Shown: positions 1 through 5,386, counted from the stretch's first letter. The stretch is DNA of 5,386 bases from Patulibacter sp052039575 (GCA_052039575.1 JBQGEK010000065.1:1-5386); one strand, 5' to 3'. A program made the numbers and translations. The notes: generated from the sequence alone by a model not told the origin.

Positions 1-1
1 C

Positions 2-664
2 GGCGGGACCCGCGTGCTCGCGGCGAGGCGCGAGGCCGGCCCCGAGGCGCGGTGCTACCAGGCGTCGTCGTCGGAGATGTTCGGGAAGGGCCGCGAGGTC
101 CCGCAGACCGAGGAGACCCCGCTCTACCCGCGCTCCCCGTACGGCGTGGCGAAGGTCTACGGTCACTTCATCACGATCAACTACCGCGAGTCCTACGACC
201 TGCACGCGACCAGCGGGATCCTCTTCAACCACGAGTCGCCACGCCGTGGCCTCGAGTTCGTCACCCGCAAGATCACCTGGCACGCCGCCGCGATCAAGCA
301 CGGCCTGCGCGACAAGCTCTACCTGGGCAACCTCGACGCCAAGCGCGACTGGGGCTACGCCAAGGACTACGTCCAGGCGATGTGGCTGATGCTGCAGCAG
401 GACAAGGCTGACGACTACGTGATCGCCACCGGTAAGACCCACACGGTCCGTGAGTGCGTCGAGGTCGCGTTCGACGAGGCCGGTCTCGGTGACTGGCAGC
501 AGTACGTCGAGATCGACCCGCAGTTCGTGCGGCCGGCCGAGGTCGATCTGCTGATCGGCGACCCGGCCAAGGCCAAGAAGGACCTCGGCTGGGTGCCGGA
601 GACGAGCTTCGAGCAGCTGATCCGTCTGATGACCAAGGCGGATCTCGAGCTGCTCTCCTCCTGA
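2..664 (+). CDS. gmd: GDP-mannose 4,6-dehydratase, 3' part (5' end outside window)
   Basis: This NADP-dependent SDR-family enzyme of the cytoplasm converts GDP-D-mannose to GDP-4-dehydro-6-deoxy-D-mannose, the precursor of GDP-fucose, GDP-rhamnose and related sugars. The frame is open from base 2 to a TGA at 662-664, giving 220 visible residues. The family is about 320-370 residues, so the N-terminal Rossmann part with its glycine-rich NADP loop lies upstream of the window. Seen here: YQASSSEMFG (visible residues 19-28) with the catalytic Ser/Glu; the YGVAK Tyr-x3-Lys dyad (47-51); the FNHESPRRG substrate-binding segment; LDAKRDWGYAKDYV; and VRPAEVDLLIGDPAKAKKDLGW near the C-terminus. All are family hallmarks and I see no frameshift. 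An internal GTG at 14 is not the start, because homology continues upstream of it. The stop overlaps the next start as TGATG. It could act on a close relative such as a GDP-heptose, which I cannot distinguish from sequence. Confidence 0.93.
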   Translation, partial: GGTRVLAARREAGPEARCYQASSSEMFGKGREVPQTEETPLYPRSPYGVAKVYGHFITINYRESYDLHATSGILFNHESPRRGLEFVTRKITWHAAAIKHGLRDKLYLGNLDAKRDWGYAKDYVQAMWLMLQQDKADDYVIATGKTHTVRECVEVAFDEAGLGDWQQYVEIDPQFVRPAEVDLLIGDPAKAKKDLGWVPETSFEQLIRLMTKADLELLSS

Positions 665-1230
665 TGGAGGTTCGCGACACGACGCTGCCCGGCGCGAAGC
701 TGGTGGTGCCGCGCGTCTTCCCCGACGATCGCGGCTTCTTCTGCGAGACGTTCCGCGAGAGCGCCCTGGCTGACGCCGGGATCCACGACCAGTGGGTCCA
801 GGACAACCACTCGCGCTCGTCGCGCGGGGTGGTCCGCGGGCTGCACTTCCAGATCGGCGACGGCTGCGCCAAGCTCGTGCGCTGCGGTCGCGGGCGGATC
901 TGGGACGTGATCGTCGACCTGCGCGAGGGCTCGCCGACCTACGGCGAGTGGGAGGGCTTCGAGTTGAGCGACGAGAACATGCACGTGCTCTACGTGCCGG
1001 TCGGCTTCGCTCACGGCTTCTGCGTGCTCAGCGACGTCGCCGACGTGCTGTACAAGCAGACGCGCTACTACTCGGGCGACGTCGAGCGCGGGATCGCCTA
1101 CGACGATCCCCAGGTTGGGGTCGAGTGGCCGCTGCCCACCGACGAGATCCAGGTCTCGGAGCGCGACGCGACCGGTCCGAAGCTGGCGGACGTGGCAGCG
1201 GACCTGCCGTTCGTCTTCGCCGCCGACTGA
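664..1230 (+). CDS. rfbC: RmlC-family dTDP-4-dehydrorhamnose 3,5-epimerase (or GDP-sugar 3,5-epimerase)
   Basis: RmlC enzymes are cytoplasmic cupin homodimers that epimerise C3 and C5 of dTDP-4-dehydro-6-deoxy-D-glucose, the third step to dTDP-L-rhamnose. The 188-residue product has the normal family length. Visible landmarks are FPDDRGFFCETF (19-30), QDNHSRSSRGVVRGLHFQ (46-63) with the catalytic base His61, the KLVRC strand (70-74), WDVIVDLREGSPTYGEW (80-96), VPVGFAHGF (111-119) with His117, KQTRYYS (131-137) with the conserved tyrosines, and Asp168 in SERDATGP. His61 and Asp168 are 107 residues apart, as in the His63/Asp170 dyad of enterobacterial RmlC. The ATG overlaps the gmd TGA by one base and has no clear Shine-Dalgarno, so translational coupling is likely. 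Fold and epimerase class are near certain. The substrate is less so: its partner makes a GDP-linked 4-keto sugar, and no rmlA, rmlB or rmlD is visible. Confidence 0.9.
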   Translation: MEVRDTTLPGAKLVVPRVFPDDRGFFCETFRESALADAGIHDQWVQDNHSRSSRGVVRGLHFQIGDGCAKLVRCGRGRIWDVIVDLREGSPTYGEWEGFELSDENMHVLYVPVGFAHGFCVLSDVADVLYKQTRYYSGDVERGIAYDDPQVGVEWPLPTDEIQVSERDATGPKLADVAADLPFVFAAD

Positions 1231-1277
1231 GCGGATTCGCGGACGCGCGGTCGAGCCGCGAGACGCAAGGCCGCGGA

Positions 1278-1294
1278 ATCTCGGGGGGCGAGAT
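1278..1294 (+). terminator. small hairpin between the epimerase and secreted-protein genes
   Basis: A perfect 6-bp inverted repeat (ATCTCG at 1278-1283, CGAGAT at 1289-1294) encloses a loop of five G. It begins 48 bases after the epimerase stop and ends 26 bases before the next start, and no T-run follows. It could be a weak terminator, a 5'-leader structure of the secreted-protein mRNA, or chance. Nothing else in the 90-base gap looks like a gene. Confidence 0.3.
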
Positions 1295-1320
1295 CCCGGC
1301 CGTCGAAGGGTCAAGCAGGC

Positions 1321-3165
1321 ATGCGAACGCTCCATGCCGGTCCCCATGCCCTCGCCGCTCGCCTGGCGCTGGCCGTACCCATCATCGCCGCGGTGGTCGT
1401 GCCGACCGCGAGCGCCGACGCCCAGAGCTACGACGTCTGGTCGTGCCGCGCTCCGGACGGGTCTCCGGCGATCGTCCGCGATGAGAGCGGGGGGTGGCAA
1501 GGTGAGCCTGCGAATCCCGCGGCGGGAGTCTTGGTTCAGAACAGCTGTGGCGAGGCGGGCCACCTCGAGGCGGTGCACGCAACGTTCGGGGTTCATCCTG
1601 CTGGTTCCGGGGCGGGGTGGCGTTTTGATGCTCCCGCAGATCTTCAGATCAGCGGATACACCGTCGAGCTTTCGGGTTGGGCTCGCGGACTCTGGGAATG
1701 GGCAGGCCAAACGCAGGGTGTCGTCGGGCTATTCGACAGTACCCAGACCTCCCACGAGTCGTGGACGCTCCGGCGAGAAGGTGGGACAGGCGAGACGACG
1801 TTGTCGAGAGGTCTCGTGTCTGGGACACCCGGTGGGGCATCCTGGGTGCGTGCGACGGCCGGGTGTGTTGGCCCCGACTTCGATTTCTGCACGCCCGACG
1901 AACAGGGCATCTCGAGCCTGCGGATCTTCCGCAGCACGATCACCCTCCGAGACACCGAGGCCCCGGTCGTGACCGGGGTCCAGGGCGATGCGATCCACGC
2001 CGGGATCTGGCCGCTGACCGGGGTCTCGATGGCGATCAGCGCGACCGACCGGGGTGGGGGAGTGCTGCGGATCGGCGTCGAAGTCGACGGCGGCGAGCCG
2101 CAGTGGCACGCGGTCGCCGACGCGCTCTGTCGAATCTGGCCGGGGACGGAGCGAGCGTTCGTCGCGCCGAAGCCGTGCCCGAGTGCGATCAACACGACGT
2201 TGACGATCCCGACGGCGGAACTCGGCCCCGGGATCCGGACGATCCGTGTTCTCGTCGAGGACGCCGCGGGGAACCGGACGACCGCCTACGGGCCGTACAG
2301 CAAGCGGATCAGCGGTGCCGTCGGACCGGGTGGCGACGGGGTCGGCCCCGACCCGGGCGCCGCGCCTCCGGGCGGTGGGTCCGACCCCGGCCACGGGGAC
2401 CTTCCCGGCCCCGGTGGAGGAGCGCCCGTCGCACCGGTGCCGCCGGCGACGCCCGTACCCACGGTGCCGGCACCGGGCGTCGGGGGAACGTCGATCCTCG
2501 ACCCCGGCCCGGCCAACGGCACGCCGGCCACGAGCGCCGTCCGGCTCAGCGCTCGCTGGGACGGCACCACGTCGGCACTGCGGAAGATCCGCTACGGCCA
2601 GCGACCGGTGCTGCGCGGTCAGCTGACGACGGCCGACGGTCGGCCGGTGCGCGGTGCGGCGATCCGGGTCGGCATCACCCAGGACCACCGGAGCGCCAAC
2701 CGCGTCGAGCACCAGGCCCTGCGCACCGACGAGAGCGGCAGCTTCCGCTGGCGGCTTCCCAACGGCGTCGGATCGCGTCGGATCGCGCTCGCCTACTACG
2801 AACGGGTCGGCGGGACGGCACCGGCGGCCAGTCGAACCCTGCGCCTCGAGGTCGCGGCCTCCGTGCGGATGACGCTCGACCGTCGACGGGCCCGCCAGGG
2901 GCAGACGGTGCGGCTGCGCGGGCAGCTCGTCGGACGGCCGCTGCCGAAGGTCGGCAGCGTGATCGAGCTGCAAGCCCGCAACCCGGGGCGCAAGTGGATC
3001 ACCTTCCGCACGATCCGGGCCAACCGCGCTGGACGGTTCTCCGCCGGCTACCGGTTCCGGATGCCGGGCCCGGCGATCTTCGAGATGCGCGCCCGGGTCC
3101 GCAAGTCCGGCGACTACCCGTACGCCACCGGCGTCTCGCCGAACCGGCGGATCACGGTGCGCTGA
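1321..3165 (+). CDS. secreted multi-domain beta-rich protein of unknown function
   Basis: I do not recognise a specific function for this 614-residue protein. A Sec signal peptide is clear: basic N-terminus, hydrophobic stretch about 15-29, and an Ala-Asp-Ala cleavage motif ending near residue 34, so the mature protein would start at Gln35. Residues 36-210 look like one beta-sandwich-type domain, opening with YDVWSCRAPDGSPA. A second beta domain runs from DTEAPVVTG (211) to about 330. Cysteines 42, 76, 182, 190, 270 and 286 all lie in these two parts and suit disulfides outside the cell. Residues 332-405 are a Pro/Gly-rich linker. Two similar modules follow, about 406-512 and 513-614, each with a YGQRPVLRGQL- or QGQTVRLRGQL-like strand and a GSFRW/GRFSA strand, as in Ig-like or carboxypeptidase-regulatory-like folds. 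No sortase motif or C-terminal membrane anchor is visible. ATG 1321 is the first in-frame start after the epimerase stop, with a modest GAAGGG 10 bases upstream. Codon use around 1500-1880 differs from the rest. A surface or matrix binding role is a guess. Confidence 0.85.
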   Translation: MRTLHAGPHALAARLALAVPIIAAVVVPTASADAQSYDVWSCRAPDGSPAIVRDESGGWQGEPANPAAGVLVQNSCGEAGHLEAVHATFGVHPAGSGAGWRFDAPADLQISGYTVELSGWARGLWEWAGQTQGVVGLFDSTQTSHESWTLRREGGTGETTLSRGLVSGTPGGASWVRATAGCVGPDFDFCTPDEQGISSLRIFRSTITLRDTEAPVVTGVQGDAIHAGIWPLTGVSMAISATDRGGGVLRIGVEVDGGEPQWHAVADALCRIWPGTERAFVAPKPCPSAINTTLTIPTAELGPGIRTIRVLVEDAAGNRTTAYGPYSKRISGAVGPGGDGVGPDPGAAPPGGGSDPGHGDLPGPGGGAPVAPVPPATPVPTVPAPGVGGTSILDPGPANGTPATSAVRLSARWDGTTSALRKIRYGQRPVLRGQLTTADGRPVRGAAIRVGITQDHRSANRVEHQALRTDESGSFRWRLPNGVGSRRIALAYYERVGGTAPAASRTLRLEVAASVRMTLDRRRARQGQTVRLRGQLVGRPLPKVGSVIELQARNPGRKWITFRTIRANRAGRFSAGYRFRMPGPAIFEMRARVRKSGDYPYATGVSPNRRITVR

Positions 3166-3168
3166 GCC

Positions 3169-3209
3169 AGGCGCCGCTGTGGCCGACGACCTCGGCCGCA
3201 GCGGCGTCT
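3169..3209 (+). terminator. strong hairpin terminator after the secreted-protein gene
   Basis: The arms are 3169-3185 and 3193-3209 around a 7-base loop (ACGACCT). All 17 positions pair when two G-U wobbles are allowed (3180 with 3198, 3171 with 3207), and the 14-bp core 3172-3206 is nearly all G-C. It begins three bases after the stop codon at 3163-3165. No T-run follows, which is common for intrinsic-type terminators in high-GC actinobacteria. It probably ends the upstream transcript and separates it from ctaA. It might instead protect the mRNA 3' end or only attenuate read-through. Confidence 0.75.
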
Positions 3210-3253
3210 CCGCCGCCCGGAGCCGCTCGGACGCGAGGCGCGCCCGCAGCCGG

Positions 3254-3287
3254 CGTCGGACGAGAAGATCCGCCATCCTGTCCGACG
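3254..3287 (+). repeat. 8-bp perfect inverted repeat abutting the ctaA start
   Basis: CGTCGGAC (3254-3261) and GTCCGACG (3280-3287) are perfect reverse complements separated by 18 bases. The right arm ends at the base before the proposed ATG (3288). The loop begins with the purine-rich GAGAAG (3262-3267), the only Shine-Dalgarno-like string nearby, but it lies 20 bases from the ATG, too far in linear spacing. Folding would bring it close to the start codon. The repeat could equally be a protein-binding operator or chance in GC-rich DNA. Confidence 0.4.
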
Positions 3288-4295
3288 ATGGCCCGCACCA
3301 CGCCCCAACCGCCGGTCGACGAGTCCAGCGCCTTCGAGCTCCGTCGACTCGGCTGGCTCCGGCGTCGCGTCACCAGCAGCCCCGAACGGATGCTGCTCGC
3401 CGCCCGGATCGCTCTGATCACCAACGTCGGGATCATGCTCTCCGGCGCACTCGTCCGGGTCAGCGGCTCCGGGCTCGGCTGCTCGAACTGGCCGAAGTGC
3501 GAAACCCGCGTACTCCCGACCGAGGTCCACGCACCGACCTTCATCGAGTTCGGCAACCGGCTGCTGACCTTCGCCGTCGGCGCCGCCGCGATCTTCGCGA
3601 TCTTCTGCGCGCTGACCCAGCTTCGCTACCGGCGCGACTTCACCGTGCTGTCGCTGATCCTGCTGCTCGGCGTGGTCCTCCAGGCCGTGATCGGCGGGCT
3701 GAGCGTGCTCTACGGCCTCGACTGGATCTGGATCAGCGCCCACTACCTGGCGTCGATCCTGATCCTGCTCGTCCCCGCGACGATGCTCGTCTGGCGGGCG
3801 GGAGAAGGCACGTCCGTCCCGCGTGAGCCCGGAGCACCCGACCGAACGGTCCGCAACGCGGTGCTCGCGCTACTGCCGCTCGGCGTCCTGGCCCTCGCCG
3901 CCGGAACCCTGGCCACGGCATCCGGTCCGCACGGCGGCGGCGCCGGGACCGGCGACATCGTCGAGCGGTTCGACATCCACGGCACCGGCACGCTCGAATG
4001 GGTGGTCCAGCGCCACGGCGCGATCTCGGCGATCTTCGGGATCGCGATCGTGCTCGCCTGGGTGCTCGCCAAGACCCGCGGCGCGGGACCGCGGCTGCAG
4101 CTGACCCTGACCGGGGCCGCCCTGCTCGTTGCGCTCCAGGGCGTGATCGGCCTGATTCAGTACGGCCTCGAGCTGCCGCACGCCCTGGTCTGGGTCCACG
4201 TCGCGCTGTCGGCGATCACCTGGGTTGCCGTGGCCTGGGCCTGGCAGAACGCCCGACTCGCACCGCCGCGTGGCGGAGCAGCCGACGAGCGCTGA
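3288..4295 (+). CDS. ctaA: heme A synthase (CtaA/COX15 family)
   Basis: This integral membrane enzyme oxidises the C8 methyl of heme O to a formyl group, giving heme A for aa3-type cytochrome oxidase. The 335-residue product has about eight membrane spans (36-56, 92-110, 117-140, 147-169, 190-211, 243-261, 269-291, 298-319), as the family does. The first extracytoplasmic loop carries SGSGLGCSNWPKC with the cysteine pair Cys65/Cys71. Glu87 matches the essential Glu57 of Bacillus subtilis CtaA; three residues on, where that enzyme has His60, this one has Asn90 (IEFGNR). His152 (SAHYLAS), His243 (VQRHGAIS) and His304 (VWVHVALS) fit the other three heme-ligand positions. The second-half loop has ASGPHGGG and no second cysteine pair. 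ATG 3288 is the first in-frame ATG, GTG or TTG after the upstream gene, but its Shine-Dalgarno is poor; ATG 3390 just before span 1 is the alternative. Hairpins on both sides suggest a single-gene transcript. No ctaB or oxidase subunit gene is in view. Confidence 0.93.
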   Translation: MARTTPQPPVDESSAFELRRLGWLRRRVTSSPERMLLAARIALITNVGIMLSGALVRVSGSGLGCSNWPKCETRVLPTEVHAPTFIEFGNRLLTFAVGAAAIFAIFCALTQLRYRRDFTVLSLILLLGVVLQAVIGGLSVLYGLDWIWISAHYLASILILLVPATMLVWRAGEGTSVPREPGAPDRTVRNAVLALLPLGVLALAAGTLATASGPHGGGAGTGDIVERFDIHGTGTLEWVVQRHGAISAIFGIAIVLAWVLAKTRGAGPRLQLTLTGAALLVALQGVIGLIQYGLELPHALVWVHVALSAITWVAVAWAWQNARLAPPRGGAADER

Positions 4296-4330
4296 GCACC
4301 CGCGGTCCGGCGACCGGGCCTTCGCATCGA

Positions 4331-4355
4331 CTTGTGCCGACCTCTCCGGCACGGG
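4331..4355 (+). terminator. hairpin downstream of ctaA
   Basis: GTGCCG (4334-4339) and CGGCAC (4347-4352) pair perfectly around a 7-base loop. The stem extends outward by two G-U wobbles and a C-G pair to 4331/4355, giving nine pairs. It lies 35 bases after the ctaA stop. No T-run follows. It is a plausible terminator for ctaA, weaker than the hairpin at 3169-3209. Confidence 0.45.
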
Positions 4356-4360
4356 TAGAC

Positions 4361-4377
4361 CGGCCGACCGACGGCCG
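4361..4377 (+). repeat. second small hairpin downstream of ctaA
   Basis: CGGCCG occurs at 4361-4366 and again at 4372-4377. Being self-complementary, the copies form a 6-bp stem with an ACCGA loop. It starts six bases after the previous hairpin, so the two may act as a tandem terminator. Short GC stems like this also arise by chance in such DNA. Confidence 0.25.
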
Positions 4378-4467
4378 CCTGACCGGCGCACGGTCGCCAG
4401 CGGGCAGCGCTGTCCACCGAGCGCGCACCGACCGACGTCCGACGGAGAGTCGCCCCCGCGACCGACG
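4365..4467. repeat. three direct copies of CGACCGACG in the ctaA-DUF559 gap
   Basis: The 9-mer CGACCGACG occurs at 4365-4373, 4429-4437 and 4459-4467, and the first two copies share a further C on the left. The copy starts are 64 and 30 bases apart. The 229-base gap 4296-4524 otherwise holds only the two hairpins and a ribosome binding site; I see no gene, RNA or convincing -35/-10 pair in it. The copies could be regulator sites upstream of the DUF559 gene or a product of the C/G-biased composition. Confidence 0.3.
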
Positions 4468-4513
4468 CGGTTCGGTCACTGTCTGGCGGTGGCTCCGTCA
4501 CGCACGCTCGGAC

Positions 4514-4518
4514 GAGGA
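4514..4518 (+). promoter_or_regulatory. ribosome binding site of the AbiEi/DUF559 gene
   Basis: GAGGA ends six bases before ATG 4525, good Shine-Dalgarno spacing. It supports 4525 over the in-frame GTG at 4489 and over the out-of-frame ATG at 4518. Confidence 0.6.
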
Positions 4519-4524
4519 TGGGTC

Positions 4525-5386
4525 ATGTCCGCTCCGAGTCGACTTCCGTCGAAGTACCCGACAGAACCCGACGGGCACCGTCGTTGGCAGCAGGCAGCCC
4601 GGCTGGCTGCGAGCCAGCACGGCGTCGTGACGCGCGCCCAGCTCCGAGAGGTTGGACTCACCGACCACCAGATCACCTGGGCGGTGCGGACCTTTCGGCT
4701 GCAACCGGTCCACCGCGGGGTCCACGTCTTTGGGCACGGACGGCTCACGCAGCAGGGACGGTGGTCGGCGGCGGTGCTGGCGTGTGGTCCGCGCGCCGCA
4801 TTGGGGTACCGGTCCGCGGCGGCGCACTGGGAACTCCGTCCGACGTCGGCGCGTTCGATCGAGGTCGTCGTCGCCGGTACCGGAAGACCGACTCGGCGGG
4901 ACGTCACAGTGCACTGCCATCCACGGATCGCCCCGGACGAGGTGGTCGAACGCGACGGAATCCGAGTCACCAGCGTAGCTCGCACCGTCCTCGACCTTGG
5001 TGCGGTCCTGACGCCGAGCGACCTTCGACGTGCCGTCGCGCAGGCCGACGTCCTCCGACGGTTCGATCGCAACGCGGTCGAGGCCCTCCTCGCCCGGCAC
5101 CCGCGGCACCGAGGGCGCCTCTCCCTCGAGCGGCTGCTCACGGCATGGGTCGACCCTGCGACGGTGCGGAGCCCGCAGGAGGAGACGTTCCCCGAGATGT
5201 GCGTGCGCTTCGGGTTCTCGCGTCCCGCCATCAACGCCGAGGTGGACGGGATGGAGGTCGACGCGGTGTTCTTCGACGCGCGGATCGCCGTCGAGCTCGA
5301 CGGCTACGCGTTCCACGCCGGAGCGCTCCAGTGGGGGAACGACCACGAGAAGCGGGCGCGGCTGGTCGCCGCCGGCTGGACCGTGT
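4525..5386 (+). CDS. AbiEi-type winged-helix / DUF559 nuclease-like protein, 5' part (3' end outside window)
   Basis: 287 codons are visible and the frame is open at the window end. Family members run about 290-330 residues, so probably only the last few dozen are missing. Residues 22-70 resemble the helix-turn-helix of AbiEi-type antitoxins: RLAASQHGVVTRAQLREVGL, then a TWAVRTFRLQPVHRGVHVF wing. The middle part contains ALGYRSAAAHWELRP and RVTSVARTVLDLGAVL, typical of this fusion family. From about 214 a DUF559 (Vsr-like, PD-(D/E)xK-related) domain begins: RSPQEETFPEMC with Glu219/Glu220, then EVDAVFFDARIAVELDGYAFH with candidate metal ligands Asp246, Glu257 and Asp259, and His264, then DHEKRARLVAAGWTV. 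The acidic residues are intact, so it may be an active nuclease, but I know of no proven activity for this family. No AbiEii-type toxin gene is visible next to it. Its role is unknown; DNA repair, defence or regulation are all possible. Confidence 0.85.
   Translation, partial: MSAPSRLPSKYPTEPDGHRRWQQAARLAASQHGVVTRAQLREVGLTDHQITWAVRTFRLQPVHRGVHVFGHGRLTQQGRWSAAVLACGPRAALGYRSAAAHWELRPTSARSIEVVVAGTGRPTRRDVTVHCHPRIAPDEVVERDGIRVTSVARTVLDLGAVLTPSDLRRAVAQADVLRRFDRNAVEALLARHPRHRGRLSLERLLTAWVDPATVRSPQEETFPEMCVRFGFSRPAINAEVDGMEVDAVFFDARIAVELDGYAFHAGALQWGNDHEKRARLVAAGWTV

Noticed and set aside
664..680. GGAGG at 667-671 as a Shine-Dalgarno for a start further inside the epimerase.
   Set aside because: There is no suitable start codon just downstream, and the N-terminal residues from ATG 664 match the RmlC family start, so this is coding sequence.
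415..1710. A long - strand open frame across the end of gmd, the epimerase and the start of the secreted-protein gene.
   Set aside because: It is antisense to two strongly conserved enzymes and spans gene boundaries, and its translation shows no family features.
1961..1978. A perfect palindrome: 8-base arms CCCCGGTC and GACCGGGG with a two-base spacer, with GACCGGGGTC repeated at 2016-2025.
   Set aside because: It lies in coding sequence, and the repeat encodes the same short Thr-Gly-Val motif with preferred codons, so protein sequence plus GC bias explains it.
2313..2540. A G/C-rich repetitive-looking stretch that could be taken for a tandem DNA repeat.
   Set aside because: It encodes the Pro/Gly-rich interdomain linker, and I find no regular repeat unit at the DNA level.
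1729..3276. A long open frame on the - strand opposite the secreted-protein gene.
   Set aside because: Its translation is low-complexity Arg/Pro/Ala and it is antisense to a well-supported gene, so it is a shadow of strong third-position G/C bias.
1677..3287. The ctaA frame stays open for about 1.6 kb upstream of the proposed start, suggesting a large fusion protein.
   Set aside because: The upstream translation is Arg/Pro/Gly/Asp-rich, has no domain-like pattern, and overlaps the secreted-protein gene, which has a signal peptide and coherent domains. Open frames are common by chance in GC-rich DNA.
4476..5346. Two long - strand open frames opposite the AbiEi/DUF559 gene.
   Set aside because: The + strand frame carries recognisable AbiEi-like and DUF559 motifs and a well-spaced ribosome binding site. 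The - strand translations are Arg-rich with no recognisable motif.

Overview
The window is GC-rich throughout (roughly 70% by eye), with strong G/C preference at third codon positions and every supported gene on the + strand. A high-GC actinomycetote fits best. Within that group I favour the Thermoleophilia/Solirubrobacterales (Solirubrobacter, Conexibacter or Patulibacter relatives). The reasons are a large secreted beta-rich protein with a Pro/Gly linker and an AbiEi-type/DUF559 fusion, both of which I recall as abundant there, plus an actinobacterial-looking heme A synthase. This placement is inference, not a match I could run.

Layout: (1) 2-664, the 3' two-thirds of a GDP-mannose 4,6-dehydratase (gmd), cut by the window start. 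(2) 664-1230, an RmlC-family nucleotide-sugar 3,5-epimerase whose ATG shares one base with the gmd stop, so the pair is probably co-translated and serves deoxysugar biosynthesis for a cell-surface glycan. (3) 1231-1320, a short gap with a small G-loop hairpin. (4) 1321-3165, a secreted protein of unknown function: signal peptide, N-terminal beta domain(s) with six cysteines, Pro/Gly linker and two C-terminal Ig-like or carboxypeptidase-regulatory-like domains. (5) 3169-3209, a long hairpin directly after its stop, the best terminator in the window. (6) 3288-4295, heme A synthase (ctaA), with an inverted repeat abutting its proposed start. (7) 4296-4524, a 229-base gap with two hairpins and three copies of a 9-base motif. 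(8) 4525 to the window end, the 5' part of an AbiEi-type winged-helix/DUF559 nuclease-like protein, cut by the window end.

The genes make at least three functional units: nucleotide-sugar synthesis (gmd plus epimerase), a secreted envelope protein, and aerobic respiration (ctaA makes heme A for an aa3-type oxidase), followed by an orphan defence-like protein. The hairpins at 3169-3209 and 4331-4355 suggest ctaA is transcribed separately from its neighbours. I see no RNA genes, CRISPR array or insertion sequence. Most of the window is ordinary chromosome. The points most worth a second look are the gmd/RmlC-family pairing, the codon-usage shift inside the secreted protein gene, the inverted repeat at the ctaA start, and an Asn at the place of a canonical heme-ligand His in CtaA.
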